Shown here piece after piece: positions 16,252 to 24,397 of a stretch of 64,000 nt of DNA. Below the pieces are notes generated by a model. That model did not search any database. It was not told the DNA's origin and worked only from the letters and a program-made list of their open reading frames with translations. A program made the position numbers and the translations under genes. The stretch spans positions 248,001 through 312,000 of the forward strand of contig CAKSNL010000002.1 in the NCBI GenBank assembly GCA_934476235.1, in the 5' to 3' direction. This DNA is from an uncultured Clostridia bacterium. Lineage in GTDB: Bacteria; Bacillota; Clostridia; CAKSNL01; HGM11501. Every line of letters begins with the position of its first letter. Positions within the stretch are counted from its first letter, which is position 1.

Positions 16252-17862
16252 ATGCACATTAAAGACTTTTTTAAATTTACACCGCCTGAAAATAAGGAGG
16301 AATTTAAGCTTTCGCCGACCGCGCCGTCCCATGCGGAAAAAGCCGACAAAAAGATCGGTCCCGACTTAAAGGAGAATCTTTCTTATCTTGACGCTCTTTT
16401 TTCGCGCGAAAAATCATACGACATCATGTTAAGAAGCTTTGAGATAAAGTTAGGCCGGGGAAAGACCGACGCGTTCATTTACTTTATCGACGGAATGGTG
16501 AACGGACAGAGCGTGAACGACGGCATTTTAATGCCGCTTATGGTGGAGTCCGAAAAGCTTAAGAAAAAGGACTGGTCGGATGTGGAAAAGGTCCTTCTCA
16601 CGCAGAATCAGGTGAAAAAGACCGATTCCATGGCAGAGGCGGCAAACGCGGTGTGCTACGGCAGCTGCGCGCTCTTTATGGACGGATATCCCGGCGCGCT
16701 GTTGGTCGAGGTAATAGGCTGGGAGCAGCGCGGAGTGGAGGAGCCGGAAAACGAGCCGGCGGTCTTCGGACCCCATATCGCGTTTAACGAAAGCATAAAG
16801 ACCAACACCTCAACCGTGCGCAAAATGATAAGAAGCCCGCACCTTATAATCGACACCGTGATGCTGGGCGACGCGTCCAAAACAAACTGCGCGCTTTTAT
16901 ACATGGACGATATCGCGAATCCCTCGCTTGTCGGCGAGGTGAGAAGGAGAATTTCGGGAATCGCGGTCGACCACATAATGTCGTCAAGCTGCCTTGAACA
17001 GTTTATTGAGGAAAAGAGCCTGATATCGCTCCCGCAGGTCTTATCGACAGAACGCCCGGACAGGTGCGTGAAGGCGCTGATGCAGGGACGCGTTGCCCTG
17101 ATACTGGACAATTCGCCGTTTGCTCTCATAATGCCGACGACGGTTTTCGAGCTCTTGGAGTCCGCGGAAGACACATACCTACGCCCCGCGTACAGTCTTT
17201 TGGTAAAAACTGTCCGTCTTTTTGCGGTATTTTTATCCATATACCTTCCCGGAATTTATATAGCGGCGCTGACCTATCACACCACGGTCTTTCCGACAGG
17301 CATGCTGACAACGATAATGAAGGCAAGCCGCAAGGTGCCGTTTAACTCCATAACGGAGCTTATCATAATGGTGGTCGCCTTTGAGATAGTGAGGGAGGCA
17401 AGCTCGCGCGTGCCGGGGCTTCTGGGCTCCGGGCTCGGTATAATAGGTCCCTTGGTATTGGGTCAGGCGGCGATAAGCGCGAACATCGTGAGCCCGGTCA
17501 TGATAATCGTTTTTTCCATTGCGACGATAGGCTCCTTTGCAACGCCGAACTTCTCCATGGCGTTTTCGGGGCGCGTTTTGAACATCATTTTTATTGTTCT
17601 CGGCTCGGTTGCGGGCTTTTTGGGCATTGCGTTCGGAATTTTTATTCAGATGATGCTCTGGCACACGACCCGCTCTTTCGGAGTCAACATGATATCGCCC
17701 TTCGCTCCGTTTATGGAAATGGTGCCCGAATCCGTCCGCACGGAGCCGATATGGAAAAAAGAGAACCGCCCGATGTATTTAAAGACAAAGCGCCCCAAGG
17801 AACAGGCGCACATCAGCAGAAAGTGGAAGAAGGAGGCGCCGTATGAAGATAAAAAAGACTGA
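16252..17862 (+). CDS. Spore germination protein, GerA family (A subunit)
   Basis: A 536-residue GerAA-type subunit of a nutrient germinant receptor. A cytoplasmic N-terminal domain carries FIYFIDGMV (about residue 79) and the GHIAFNES-like FGPHIAFNESIKTN. C-terminal transmembrane segments follow (from about residue 320), then a basic tail. The frame is open up to 16030, but the extra residues are low complexity and not family-like. ATG 16252 has AAGGA upstream and gives a normal length, so I chose it. It overlaps gerB by 20 bases; the four ger genes form one unit. Confidence 0.92.
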   Translation: MHIKDFFKFTPPENKEEFKLSPTAPSHAEKADKKIGPDLKENLSYLDALFSREKSYDIMLRSFEIKLGRGKTDAFIYFIDGMVNGQSVNDGILMPLMVESEKLKKKDWSDVEKVLLTQNQVKKTDSMAEAANAVCYGSCALFMDGYPGALLVEVIGWEQRGVEEPENEPAVFGPHIAFNESIKTNTSTVRKMIRSPHLIIDTVMLGDASKTNCALLYMDDIANPSLVGEVRRRISGIAVDHIMSSSCLEQFIEEKSLISLPQVLSTERPDRCVKALMQGRVALILDNSPFALIMPTTVFELLESAEDTYLRPAYSLLVKTVRLFAVFLSIYLPGIYIAALTYHTTVFPTGMLTTIMKASRKVPFNSITELIIMVVAFEIVREASSRVPGLLGSGLGIIGPLVLGQAAISANIVSPVMIIVFSIATIGSFATPNFSMAFSGRVLNIIFIVLGSVAGFLGIAFGIFIQMMLWHTTRSFGVNMISPFAPFMEMVPESVRTEPIWKKENRPMYLKTKRPKEQAHISRKWKKEAPYEDKKD

Positions 17863-18922
17863 GGCAGTGTGCTTTACGGTGAATTTTATCGCGGCGAAGC
17901 TTTTTGTTTCCGCTCCCGGTGCGTTTATAAACATCGGAAAAAACGCGGCATGGCTCTCCGTTTTGATAAATGCGGCTGCGGCATATTTATCTTTTCTTTT
18001 GGTTTATTTTCTTTATAAAAAGAGCGGGAAAAGGGAAATGCTGTCGTGCCTTCCGCCGTTTTTGAGAAAAACCGCGGGCGTTATCATCGCGTTTTATCTT
18101 ATAATAAGCTCGGGGATGTCGCTCGCGCTTTTGATACGCGGAGTCATAAGGACCTTTATGCCCGAAACGCCGTCCTTTCTCATTTCGGTTTTGTTTTTGA
18201 TTTCAACGCTTTACGCGGCGAAAAAGGGAATACTGGCAAACGTCCGCCTCTCGGTGCTTACGGCTCCGCTTCTTTTAATAATCCCGATAGTTGCGGTCGC
18301 GCTTATCCCGCACGTCGAAATTACAAATCTTTTTCCCATACTGGGAGACGGGGATTTTTACCTTTCCTCGCTTTTCGGCTTTAACTTTTTCGCGGATTTT
18401 ATAGTGTTTTGCCTTATCATGCCGTATTTTGAAAATGAAAAGGTGGTTTTCGCTGCCGGGAACGCGGTCATCGGTATTACGACCGCCTTAAGCCTCACGG
18501 TCGTGCTTTTGTCAACGCTCACGATTCCGTATCAGGCAAACTTTGTGTCTCACTTTTACCAGATGCTGACGTTTATGGCGGGAAGCGACAGTGTGATAAA
18601 CGTTATCAAGGTCTTTAAGCTTGTGTTTTTGATAAATTTCTTTTTGTATGTTTCGGGCGCTACGGCATTTGCCACGCACACCCTTGAAAAAAGCTTTGAC
18701 TTAAAGTATTCCGAAAGCACGGTCTTTATCCTGTCGCTCCTTATCATAATGACGGAGGAGATAAGCTATAAGACCGTGACACAGCCCGAGGCGTACGGAA
18801 AATTCATGAGTCTTGCGTTCATCGTTTTTCCGCTGACGGCGCTTATCGCATATCTTATCGGAGGGAGGTCTAAACGTGAAAAAAATATTGGCTCCGGTTC
18901 TGGCACTTTTAATGCTCGTTAA
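17843..18922 (+). CDS. Spore germination permease, GerB family (B subunit)
   Basis: A 359-residue integral membrane protein with about ten hydrophobic segments, related to the amino acid/polyamine/organocation transporter superfamily. GerB subunits contribute to germinant recognition in the spore inner membrane. The segment FVSAPGAFINIGKNAAWLS near the N-terminus is typical. Its start lies 20 bases inside the A-subunit gene, with GAAGGAGG upstream, and its end overlaps the C-subunit gene by 47 bases, indicating tight coupling. Confidence 0.92.
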   Translation: MKIKKTEAVCFTVNFIAAKLFVSAPGAFINIGKNAAWLSVLINAAAAYLSFLLVYFLYKKSGKREMLSCLPPFLRKTAGVIIAFYLIISSGMSLALLIRGVIRTFMPETPSFLISVLFLISTLYAAKKGILANVRLSVLTAPLLLIIPIVAVALIPHVEITNLFPILGDGDFYLSSLFGFNFFADFIVFCLIMPYFENEKVVFAAGNAVIGITTALSLTVVLLSTLTIPYQANFVSHFYQMLTFMAGSDSVINVIKVFKLVFLINFFLYVSGATAFATHTLEKSFDLKYSESTVFILSLLIIMTEEISYKTVTQPEAYGKFMSLAFIVFPLTALIAYLIGGRSKREKNIGSGSGTFNAR

Positions 18923-20066
18923 CCTTTCGGGCTGCTATGACGTGGAGGAGATATCCTACACCGTCGCCGCAATAGCCTTGGGCATTGACAAGGGCGAGAG
19001 CTCAAAATACCGCGTGTCGTTTCACATAGAGAAGGCGGGAAGCAACGAGGAAGAGGAGGAAGAAGACAAGGACAAGGGCGGAAAAAAGAGCGGACTTATC
19101 ACCGTGGAGGCGCCGACCGTTTCCTCGGCGTACGAGATGGTGAATGACCTTTCGAGTGTTCACGTAAGCATTGACAATCTTAAGATGGTGATACTTTCCG
19201 AAGCCATTTCAAAGGAAGGTATCTATCCCGTGATATCGGAGCTTATGTGCGATATGAACCTTAAAAACAACGCCTATGTCGCGGTGACGGACTCTGAAGC
19301 TGAGTCCGTCATGGAGAAAATAGTTCCCGAGGATGAGGAGTATCTTTCAATTTTCTATCAGAGAATTTTATATAAACGCTACAAGGCGGAAACCAAGTAC
19401 TTTTTGATCGAGGAGCTTTATTTTAACATGCTCTCGGAGCCCGGGCAGGATGTTATGCTCCCCATGGCGCGCCTTGAAAAGGAGACCGTGCCCCCGGGGC
19501 GCTTAAAGTCCGGAATACTGCCGGAGGACGGAGAATACGAGGTGGCGTTCTCGGGCGGCGCGGCGTTTTCGGGCGATAAGTTAGCGGGCTATCTGTCAGA
19601 CGACGATATGATGGCGGCGTCGCTTATCTACGGCGATTACAAGACCGAAAAGATCAGCGTCGAGTACCCAGAGGGTTCGGGAAAATATGTCATTGCCGAA
19701 ATTGCCCAGCAGAAAAGACCGGAAAGGAAAACTCTGATACGGTCAGGACGCGTGCATGACGATACAGTCTTATACCTCATCGCGACTTACCAGTTCGCGG
19801 ACGAGAGCGAAAGCTTCGGCGAGTTTAATCCGGATTTTGAAAAATATCTAAAAAAAGAGATAGTCAAAATATGCTTAGGTTTTGTGGATAAGACTGTGCG
19901 CACTTACGGGGCGGACACGCTCTCCATCGGCAAGAGGCTTAAGAAATCCTTCCTTAAAAACAGTGATTATTCAGACTTTTACTCAAAAGAAAAAATTCGA
20001 AACGGGGATTACTCGGTTACTGTCCGCCTCAACATGAAAACCGGAGGGAGGTTTGTGTTCCGTTGA
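18876..20066 (+). CDS. Spore germination lipoprotein, Ger(x)C family (C subunit)
   Basis: A 396-residue lipoprotein. It has an N-terminal signal MKKILAPVLALLMLVN with lipobox LSGC at residues 17-20, then the GerC fold; YDVEEISYTVAAIALGID follows the Cys and the C-terminal domain ends near residue 396. A very acidic insert (EEEEEEDKDKGG, around residue 60) sits on a predicted surface loop. The start is GTG with GGAGG upstream, inside the gerB gene. The TTGA at its stop overlaps the start of a small fourth gene. Confidence 0.92.
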   Translation: MKKILAPVLALLMLVNLSGCYDVEEISYTVAAIALGIDKGESSKYRVSFHIEKAGSNEEEEEEDKDKGGKKSGLITVEAPTVSSAYEMVNDLSSVHVSIDNLKMVILSEAISKEGIYPVISELMCDMNLKNNAYVAVTDSEAESVMEKIVPEDEEYLSIFYQRILYKRYKAETKYFLIEELYFNMLSEPGQDVMLPMARLEKETVPPGRLKSGILPEDGEYEVAFSGGAAFSGDKLAGYLSDDDMMAASLIYGDYKTEKISVEYPEGSGKYVIAEIAQQKRPERKTLIRSGRVHDDTVLYLIATYQFADESESFGEFNPDFEKYLKKEIVKICLGFVDKTVRTYGADTLSIGKRLKKSFLKNSDYSDFYSKEKIRNGDYSVTVRLNMKTGGRFVFR

Positions 20067-20242
20067 ACGCGTTTTTTGAAGCCTTAAAAATCATAATTTT
20101 ATCATGCGGAGTAATAAAGACGGTATCGTACGGCATATGGTGCATTAAAAACAAAAATATGTCCGGCGGAGTGCTTTTGTTTTTTCTTTCCTTTGCCGCG
20201 GCGGCGCTCTTTATATTCAACGAGGTGCGGCTTTATATATAA
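20063..20242 (+). CDS. Small two-helix membrane protein, candidate germinant receptor D subunit
   Basis: A 59-residue ORF starting with TTG that overlaps the GerC stop (TTGA). GGAGG lies 11 bases upstream. Two hydrophobic segments (about residues 4-23 and 37-53) are separated by KNKNMSGG. Bacillus germinant receptor operons often carry a D gene for a small two-membrane-span protein that modulates germination. Position, size and topology match that role here. I base the call on context and topology, not on sequence identity. Confidence 0.6.
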   Translation: MNAFFEALKIIILSCGVIKTVSYGIWCIKNKNMSGGVLLFFLSFAAAALFIFNEVRLYI

Positions 20243-20245
20243 TAC

Positions 20246-20274
20246 TTGAAATTTTTTCATAAATATTGTATAAT
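20246..20274 (+). promoter_or_regulatory. Sigma-A promoter of the polytopic membrane protein gene
   Basis: TTGAAA (20246-20251), 17 bases, TATAAT (20269-20274). The -10 box overlaps the first possible TTG of the reading frame, which argues for the later start at 20311. Confidence 0.7.
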
Positions 20275-20310
20275 GAAAGGCGGAAAAAACTGTCGGGGAG
20301 GGAGAAGGGC

Positions 20311-21621
20311 TTGCTTTCTGATTTTCTTAAAAAAATCGGGCAAAAAACCAAACCTTTTTTAAATAAGCTCGAAAGGCTTGACGGCAAGGTCGGGCAAACT
20401 CTGCATATCAATGAAAGCTACACGGCGAAGGCGTTAAGGCTTTTGTATTTCATGCCGGACTTGAATCCCGGAATTAACGTCCGCACCTTAAAGAATCTCC
20501 TTTTACTGATGCTTTATCTGACGATGGCGCTTTTTACCCTGATTCCGGGCTATATCCTTTTCGCTTTTGTACTGATAATGTATTTTTTGTTTATAGCGAG
20601 GTATACCTGGTCGGTAAAAAAGTGCGCCTTTTCGTCGTTTGACGTGCTTTTGGTAATGTTCTGCTTTGTTGTGTTATCCGTTGCCTCCGTCGGTAAGGAC
20701 ATGAGCGATGTAGTAAGCATCTATCTGGTTTACGGAAGCTTTATAATCCTTTATTTTGTAATCGTGAACACGGCGGACACGATAGAGGAGCTTTACAGGC
20801 TTAAGTTCATTTTCTGCATGGTGGGGGCCTTTATGGCGGCGGTTCAGCTGACCGAGAATATTTTAAGCTATGAAATGAGGGTGCTCGGGCAGATATATGT
20901 CCTTTCCGCGCCCATGGATTTTGAGCTTTTCTTTATAACGAAGAATAAAAAGATAAAGGCGCTTTTAATGCTCGCCGCGGCGCTGACGCTGATTGCACTG
21001 ACCGTCTGCTGGTCCGGCGGCTCATGGGTCTGGGCGACCTTTATACTTGCCTTTTTCATCGTGATAAAGGACTGGCGGCTTTTACTGGTCGGCGGTATCG
21101 GGCTTTTGTTTGTCCCCTTCATTCTGCCGGGCGAAATAATAGACTTTCACAAGATAGCAAAAACCGGAATAATGGACTATCTTTTCGCCCCGTCCGCGGA
21201 CTACAGAATATCGGCGTACGGCGCGCTCACGGGTATTCTTGACTATTACAGGGACTATCCCTCAACCGGAAAATGGCACGCTTCATTAATCATTTTTGTC
21301 TGCATTATAATTCTGCTTTTGCTGATACTCAGGGAGATATTTTTCGGGCTTAAATCCGGGCAGATGGGCATGGTGCTCGCGGTGCTTTCCGCGGTCGGCT
21401 TCGGAGTTACGGGCTTTTTGTATTCCGATATTGCGACAGGGATATGGAGCCACTACAAAACGCTTTTCGTTTTCTGGCTCTACACCTCGCTTTACGCGGC
21501 GGACGCGCGGCTTAATAAGGGCGAGCGCGAGAACCTTTCGGTCGCGGCGCCGGCGAGGTTCTGCTTTATAGATACAATACCGCTTCTGATATGTTTGGCG
21601 TATCTTCTGGCGGCGATATAG
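20311..21621 (+). CDS. Polytopic membrane protein, O-antigen ligase/polymerase-like
   Basis: A 436-residue protein with about ten hydrophobic segments and loops resembling the Wzy/WaaL superfamily (YRISAYGALTGILDYYRDYPSTG). In usual members that motif is followed by a glycine-rich loop and HN; here the chain runs straight into KWHASLIIFV, as if the loop were shortened. TTG 20311 has GGAG six bases upstream; the frame opens earlier at 20266, but that lies in the promoter. It sits between the ger operon and ruvX. I do not know its role, and it need not be a sugar polymerase. Confidence 0.65.
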   Translation: MLSDFLKKIGQKTKPFLNKLERLDGKVGQTLHINESYTAKALRLLYFMPDLNPGINVRTLKNLLLLMLYLTMALFTLIPGYILFAFVLIMYFLFIARYTWSVKKCAFSSFDVLLVMFCFVVLSVASVGKDMSDVVSIYLVYGSFIILYFVIVNTADTIEELYRLKFIFCMVGAFMAAVQLTENILSYEMRVLGQIYVLSAPMDFELFFITKNKKIKALLMLAAALTLIALTVCWSGGSWVWATFILAFFIVIKDWRLLLVGGIGLLFVPFILPGEIIDFHKIAKTGIMDYLFAPSADYRISAYGALTGILDYYRDYPSTGKWHASLIIFVCIIILLLLILREIFFGLKSGQMGMVLAVLSAVGFGVTGFLYSDIATGIWSHYKTLFVFWLYTSLYAADARLNKGERENLSVAAPARFCFIDTIPLLICLAYLLAAI

Positions 21622-21630
21622 GAGAAAAAA

Positions 21631-22053
21631 ATGAGAATTTTGGGAATTGACTACGGAGACGTAAGAATAGGAATCGCGGTCAGCGACTTAACCGGGATGA
21701 TAGCGCAGTCGGCAGGAGTCATCTCCGGGCGCGACGAGGAAAAAAGGATAGAGGAGCTTGACGGGTATATTGAAAAGTATAAGCCGGAGACGGTTGTTTT
21801 GGGCTATCCATTAAACATGAACGGCACGAAGGGCGAGAGGGCGGAAAAGTCCGAGGCGTTTTCCGAGGTCTTAAAGTCGCGCTACAACGTAAAGGTCGTT
21901 TTATGGGATGAAAGATTATCCAGCATGGCGGCGCACAGAACCCTTGAGGAGGCGGGCATCAGCGGCAAAAAGAGAAAGGGCAAGGTCGACCCGCTCGCCG
22001 CGGCTTTCATTTTGCAGGGATATCTCGACAGTTTGGTATTGACAGAACGGTGA
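21631..22053 (+). CDS. ruvX: Putative pre-16S rRNA nuclease / Holliday junction resolvase-like (RuvX/YqgF)
   Basis: A 140-residue YqgF-fold protein of normal length. LGIDYGDVRIGIAVSD (residues 4-19) carries the first catalytic Asp, VVLGYPLNMNGT the middle motif, and VVLWDERLSS plus KVDPLAAAFIL the later acidic residues. The family matures the 5' end of 16S rRNA in E. coli and is RNase H-like. ruvX followed by a DUF1292 gene is a conserved Firmicute pair. Confidence 0.94.
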   Translation: MRILGIDYGDVRIGIAVSDLTGMIAQSAGVISGRDEEKRIEELDGYIEKYKPETVVLGYPLNMNGTKGERAEKSEAFSEVLKSRYNVKVVLWDERLSSMAAHRTLEEAGISGKKRKGKVDPLAAAFILQGYLDSLVLTER

Positions 22054-22099
22054 TTTTGGTATAAAATTATATCATAAAAGATGATTAAGGAGATCGAAT

Positions 22100-22399
22100 A
22101 TGGCAGATAATAAGAATGCAATCCCCGAGGAGGACATAATTGTTCTTTTCGATGAGGAGGAAAACAAAGAGATTCCGTGCGAATGGCTTGACAGTGTGGA
22201 GTATGAGGGCAGTCAGTATGCCGTTGTTCTCCCGGTTGATTCTGAGGATGGGACGGTGCTCATCATGGAGATGATCCCGGATGGTGATTCGGACGATGAG
22301 GAGTCATGGCTCTTTAACGGAATCGAGGATCAGAGCGTTTTGGACGCGGTTTACGAGTTATTCAAAAAGAACAACGGAGACGAATTCGATTTTGAATAA
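22100..22399 (+). CDS. DUF1292 protein (YrzB-like)
   Basis: A 99-residue, strongly acidic protein of the DUF1292 family (VLFDEEENKEIPCEWLDSVE, then YAVVLPVD). Function is unknown. TAAGGAGATCG precedes the ATG. It follows ruvX by 46 bases as in other Firmicutes, and its last codons are directly followed by the structured RNA at 22406. Confidence 0.88.
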   Translation: MADNKNAIPEEDIIVLFDEEENKEIPCEWLDSVEYEGSQYAVVLPVDSEDGTVLIMEMIPDGDSDDEESWLFNGIEDQSVLDAVYELFKKNNGDEFDFE

Positions 22400-22405
22400 A
22401 ACCCA

Positions 22406-22579
22406 CCCTGCGGCTCGCGAGAGAGTGCGTGTCTATTTAAACCAACATTTATATTAAGGGAAGACCTTAAAAGTCCGTGGCGTGCAAGCCTCCTAAGGGG
22501 AGGAAGCCCAGGAGCGGATGAAGGACTGCCCACCTGCGAGAGCAGGTTTGAATAAGCGCACGAGACGGTTCATGCGGGG
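22406..22579 (+). ncRNA. Structured noncoding RNA, possibly raiA-motif RNA
   Basis: About 174 bases with nested pairing. The outer stem is CCCTGC (22406) with GCGGGG (22574). The second stem is GTGCGT (22425) with GCGCAC (22556). AGTCC (22472) pairs with GGACT (22523). There are local hairpins TTAAGG/CCTTAA (22454-22470), CCTCC/GGAGG (22489-22503) and ACCTGC/GCAGGT with a GAGA tetraloop (22532-22547). This multi-branched layout is unlike rod-shaped 6S RNA, tmRNA or SRP RNA. My best family guess is the raiA motif of Firmicutes, from general appearance only. A terminator follows at 22593. No own promoter is obvious, so it may be processed from the ruvX-DUF1292 transcript. Confidence 0.65.
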
Positions 22580-22592
22580 AAACATTAATAAT

Positions 22593-22628
22593 AAAGGGCT
22601 CCGTTTTACGGAGTTCTTTAATTTTTTT
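22593..22628 (+). terminator. Rho-independent terminator after the structured RNA
   Basis: An 11-bp stem (22593-22603 with 22609-22619, two G-T pairs) and loop TTTTA are followed by AA and seven T. It separates the RNA from bioY. Confidence 0.85.
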
Positions 22629-22640
22629 CGGGAGGCATAT

Positions 22641-23165
22641 ATGGAAAAGACAAAAAAGGTCAGCGTCAGGGATATTTCATACACTGCGCTGGGAGCGGCG
22701 CTTATCGCGGTGTGCTCGCTCATCACCGTTCCGGGAGCAATTCCGTTTACGATGCAGACGTTCGGGGTATTTACCTCATCGGGGCTTTTGGGCGCTAAAA
22801 AGGGAACGCTTTCGGTAATTGTGTACATACTTTTGGGAGTTATCGGGCTTCCGGTATTCTCGTCATTCAAGGCGGGACCGGGCGTTTTGGCGGGACCGAC
22901 CGGCGGATATATTATAGGCTTCATTTTCTCGGCTTTAATTTGCGGGGCGCTGAGTCGTAAGGGCACGTGCCGGCTCATCTTGGGCGAGGTTCTGGCGCTT
23001 ATCGTGTGCTACGCCTTCGGGAGCGCATGGTACATGGTGTGGAGCGGGAAGACCGCGTACGAGGTCTTTTTCGCGGCGGTCGCTCCGTTTCTGGGGGCGG
23101 ACGCTGTAAAGATTGCGCTTTCCGTTTTCACGGTGACACGGCTTAAAAAGACAAAGCTTTTTTAA
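22641..23165 (+). CDS. bioY: Biotin transporter substrate-binding subunit BioY
   Basis: A 174-residue S component of an ECF biotin transporter, with about six membrane segments. The FTMQTFGV and GPTGGYIIGF motifs are diagnostic. The frame opens at 22518 within the structured RNA, but ATG 22641 has GGGAGG five bases upstream and gives the usual length. BioY can act alone or with shared EcfAAT energising subunits, which are not in this window. Confidence 0.94.
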   Translation: MEKTKKVSVRDISYTALGAALIAVCSLITVPGAIPFTMQTFGVFTSSGLLGAKKGTLSVIVYILLGVIGLPVFSSFKAGPGVLAGPTGGYIIGFIFSALICGALSRKGTCRLILGEVLALIVCYAFGSAWYMVWSGKTAYEVFFAAVAPFLGADAVKIALSVFTVTRLKKTKLF

Positions 23166-23220
23166 CATTTTCCCTCTTTCCGCATAAAATGGATATGACC
23201 GCGAAAGTTATGCGGTCATA
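23162..23220 (+). promoter_or_regulatory. Promoter and 5' hairpin of the DUF11-protein gene
   Basis: TTAACA (23162-23167), 17 bases, TAAAAT (23185-23190). The transcript would begin with a 9-bp hairpin TATGACCGC (23194-23202) / GCGGTCATA (23212-23220) that has no T run. This could be a 5' stabilising stem or an operator overlapping the start site. Confidence 0.5.
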
Positions 23221-23248
23221 CAGAGAAAAAGAAAGGAAAGAGGAATAA

Positions 23249-24133
23249 ATGGCACAGTTTACAAACAGGGCGACGCTCACCTATGGCGATGTGACGCGCG
23301 AGTCCAATGTAACGGTCGGCGAGATAATAAGCTCGCTTTCAGTTAATAAAAAAGCGGTATCCGCCGTTTATGAGCGCGGAGACAGAATCGCCTATATTAT
23401 AGGAATCAGCAACACATCAAACACGGCGTTCAATTCTGTGACGCTCACGGATGACCTTGGACGCTTTAATGCCGGAACGGAGGAGACCCCTCTTAATGTA
23501 ACTCCGCTTTCGTTCATTCCGGGAAGCTTAAGCTACTGGGTAAACGGAGTACCGCAGACGGTAACTGCGACGGCATCGGTCGTTGGTAATAACCTTGTGA
23601 TAACAGGTATCAGCGTGCCGGCGGGCGCGTTCGTTCAGATAGGTTATGAGGCAATTGCGAATTCGTTTGCTCCGCTCGGAGGCGAGGACAGTATAACGAA
23701 CACCGTGACGGCATCCGGCACCGGCGTGTCGGGGGAGCTTACGGCGAGCGAAACCGTGAATGCTTCGAACGCTCTTAACATTAACATCGCGAAGGCTCTT
23801 ACTCCCACGCGTGTTTCCGAGAACGGACAGGTGACCTACACCTTCACGCTCACAAACAGCTCCAACCGCGCGGCAGAGGCGGCGGACGCTCTGGTTATTA
23901 CAGACGTATTCAACCCGCGTCTCAACATCACAAGCGTAACGTTTGCCGAAGGCTCGGCGGCGCCTGCAGCGTGGAGTGCGGTAACCGACTACACCTATAC
24001 GGCGGACGGAACATTCGCAACGGCTTCCGGAAAGGTGACCGTTCCGGCGGCGGCATTTGCGACCTCGTCTACAGGCGAAGTTACCGTAACGCCCGGAACC
24101 TCGGTGCTGACAATAACGGGAACTATTGCTTAA
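23249..24133 (+). CDS. DUF11 repeat protein without signal peptide
   Basis: A 294-residue protein made of two DUF11-type beta-sandwich repeats (VNKKAVSAVYERGDRIAYII and IAKALTPTRVSENGQVTYTF start them). AAAGAGG precedes the ATG. It begins MAQFTNRATLTYGD with no signal peptide, transmembrane segment or anchor, which is odd for a family usually found on the cell surface. In a spore-former this would fit deposition from the mother cell onto the spore surface (inference). It is a single-gene unit with its own promoter and terminator. Confidence 0.75.
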   Translation: MAQFTNRATLTYGDVTRESNVTVGEIISSLSVNKKAVSAVYERGDRIAYIIGISNTSNTAFNSVTLTDDLGRFNAGTEETPLNVTPLSFIPGSLSYWVNGVPQTVTATASVVGNNLVITGISVPAGAFVQIGYEAIANSFAPLGGEDSITNTVTASGTGVSGELTASETVNASNALNINIAKALTPTRVSENGQVTYTFTLTNSSNRAAEAADALVITDVFNPRLNITSVTFAEGSAAPAAWSAVTDYTYTADGTFATASGKVTVPAAAFATSSTGEVTVTPGTSVLTITGTIA

Positions 24134-24141
24134 ATAAAAAA

Positions 24142-24169
24142 ATCCGAAGGCATTGCCTTCGGATTTTTT
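24142..24169. terminator. Bidirectional terminator after the DUF11-protein gene
   Basis: A 10-bp stem ATCCGAAGGC/GCCTTCGGAT with a 3-base loop, A run on the left and T run on the right. It serves the DUF11 gene and the convergent small membrane gene. Confidence 0.88.
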
Positions 24170-24181
24170 ATTTAATAAGTA

Positions 24182-24382
24182 TCATTTCCAGCCGGCTTTT
24201 CCGGTGAAATAAGCAATTATTGCGGCGACCAAGCCCACGGCAATATCAATTGCCATTGCAAATCCCGAAAAATCCAAAAAGCCATAGACAGGCTCAAATG
24301 CGGTGCGGATAAGAGCTATAATTGCATAAATGAAAACCGCACACATTATGACTGAAATCACTTTGCATATTGTTTTTTTCAT
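24182..24382 (-). CDS. Small two-span membrane protein
   Basis: A 66-residue protein with two hydrophobic helices (about residues 6-26 and 42-60) and a short C-terminal GKAGWK. AAGGAGG seven bases before the ATG is a strong ribosome site. It lies 15 bases downstream of the ACT-metallo-beta-lactamase gene on the same strand, so they probably form one unit. I do not recognise a family. Confidence 0.75.
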   Translation of the reverse strand: MKKTICKVISVIMCAVFIYAIIALIRTAFEPVYGFLDFSGFAMAIDIAVGLVAAIIAYFTGKAGWK

Positions 24383-24397
24383 GGGAGAGCCTCCTTT

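Noticed and set aside
22406..22579. 6S RNA, tmRNA or SRP RNA at this place
   Set aside because: The pairing is multi-branched with short hairpins rather than a 6S-like rod, and no tmRNA tag frame or SRP-type loop is seen.
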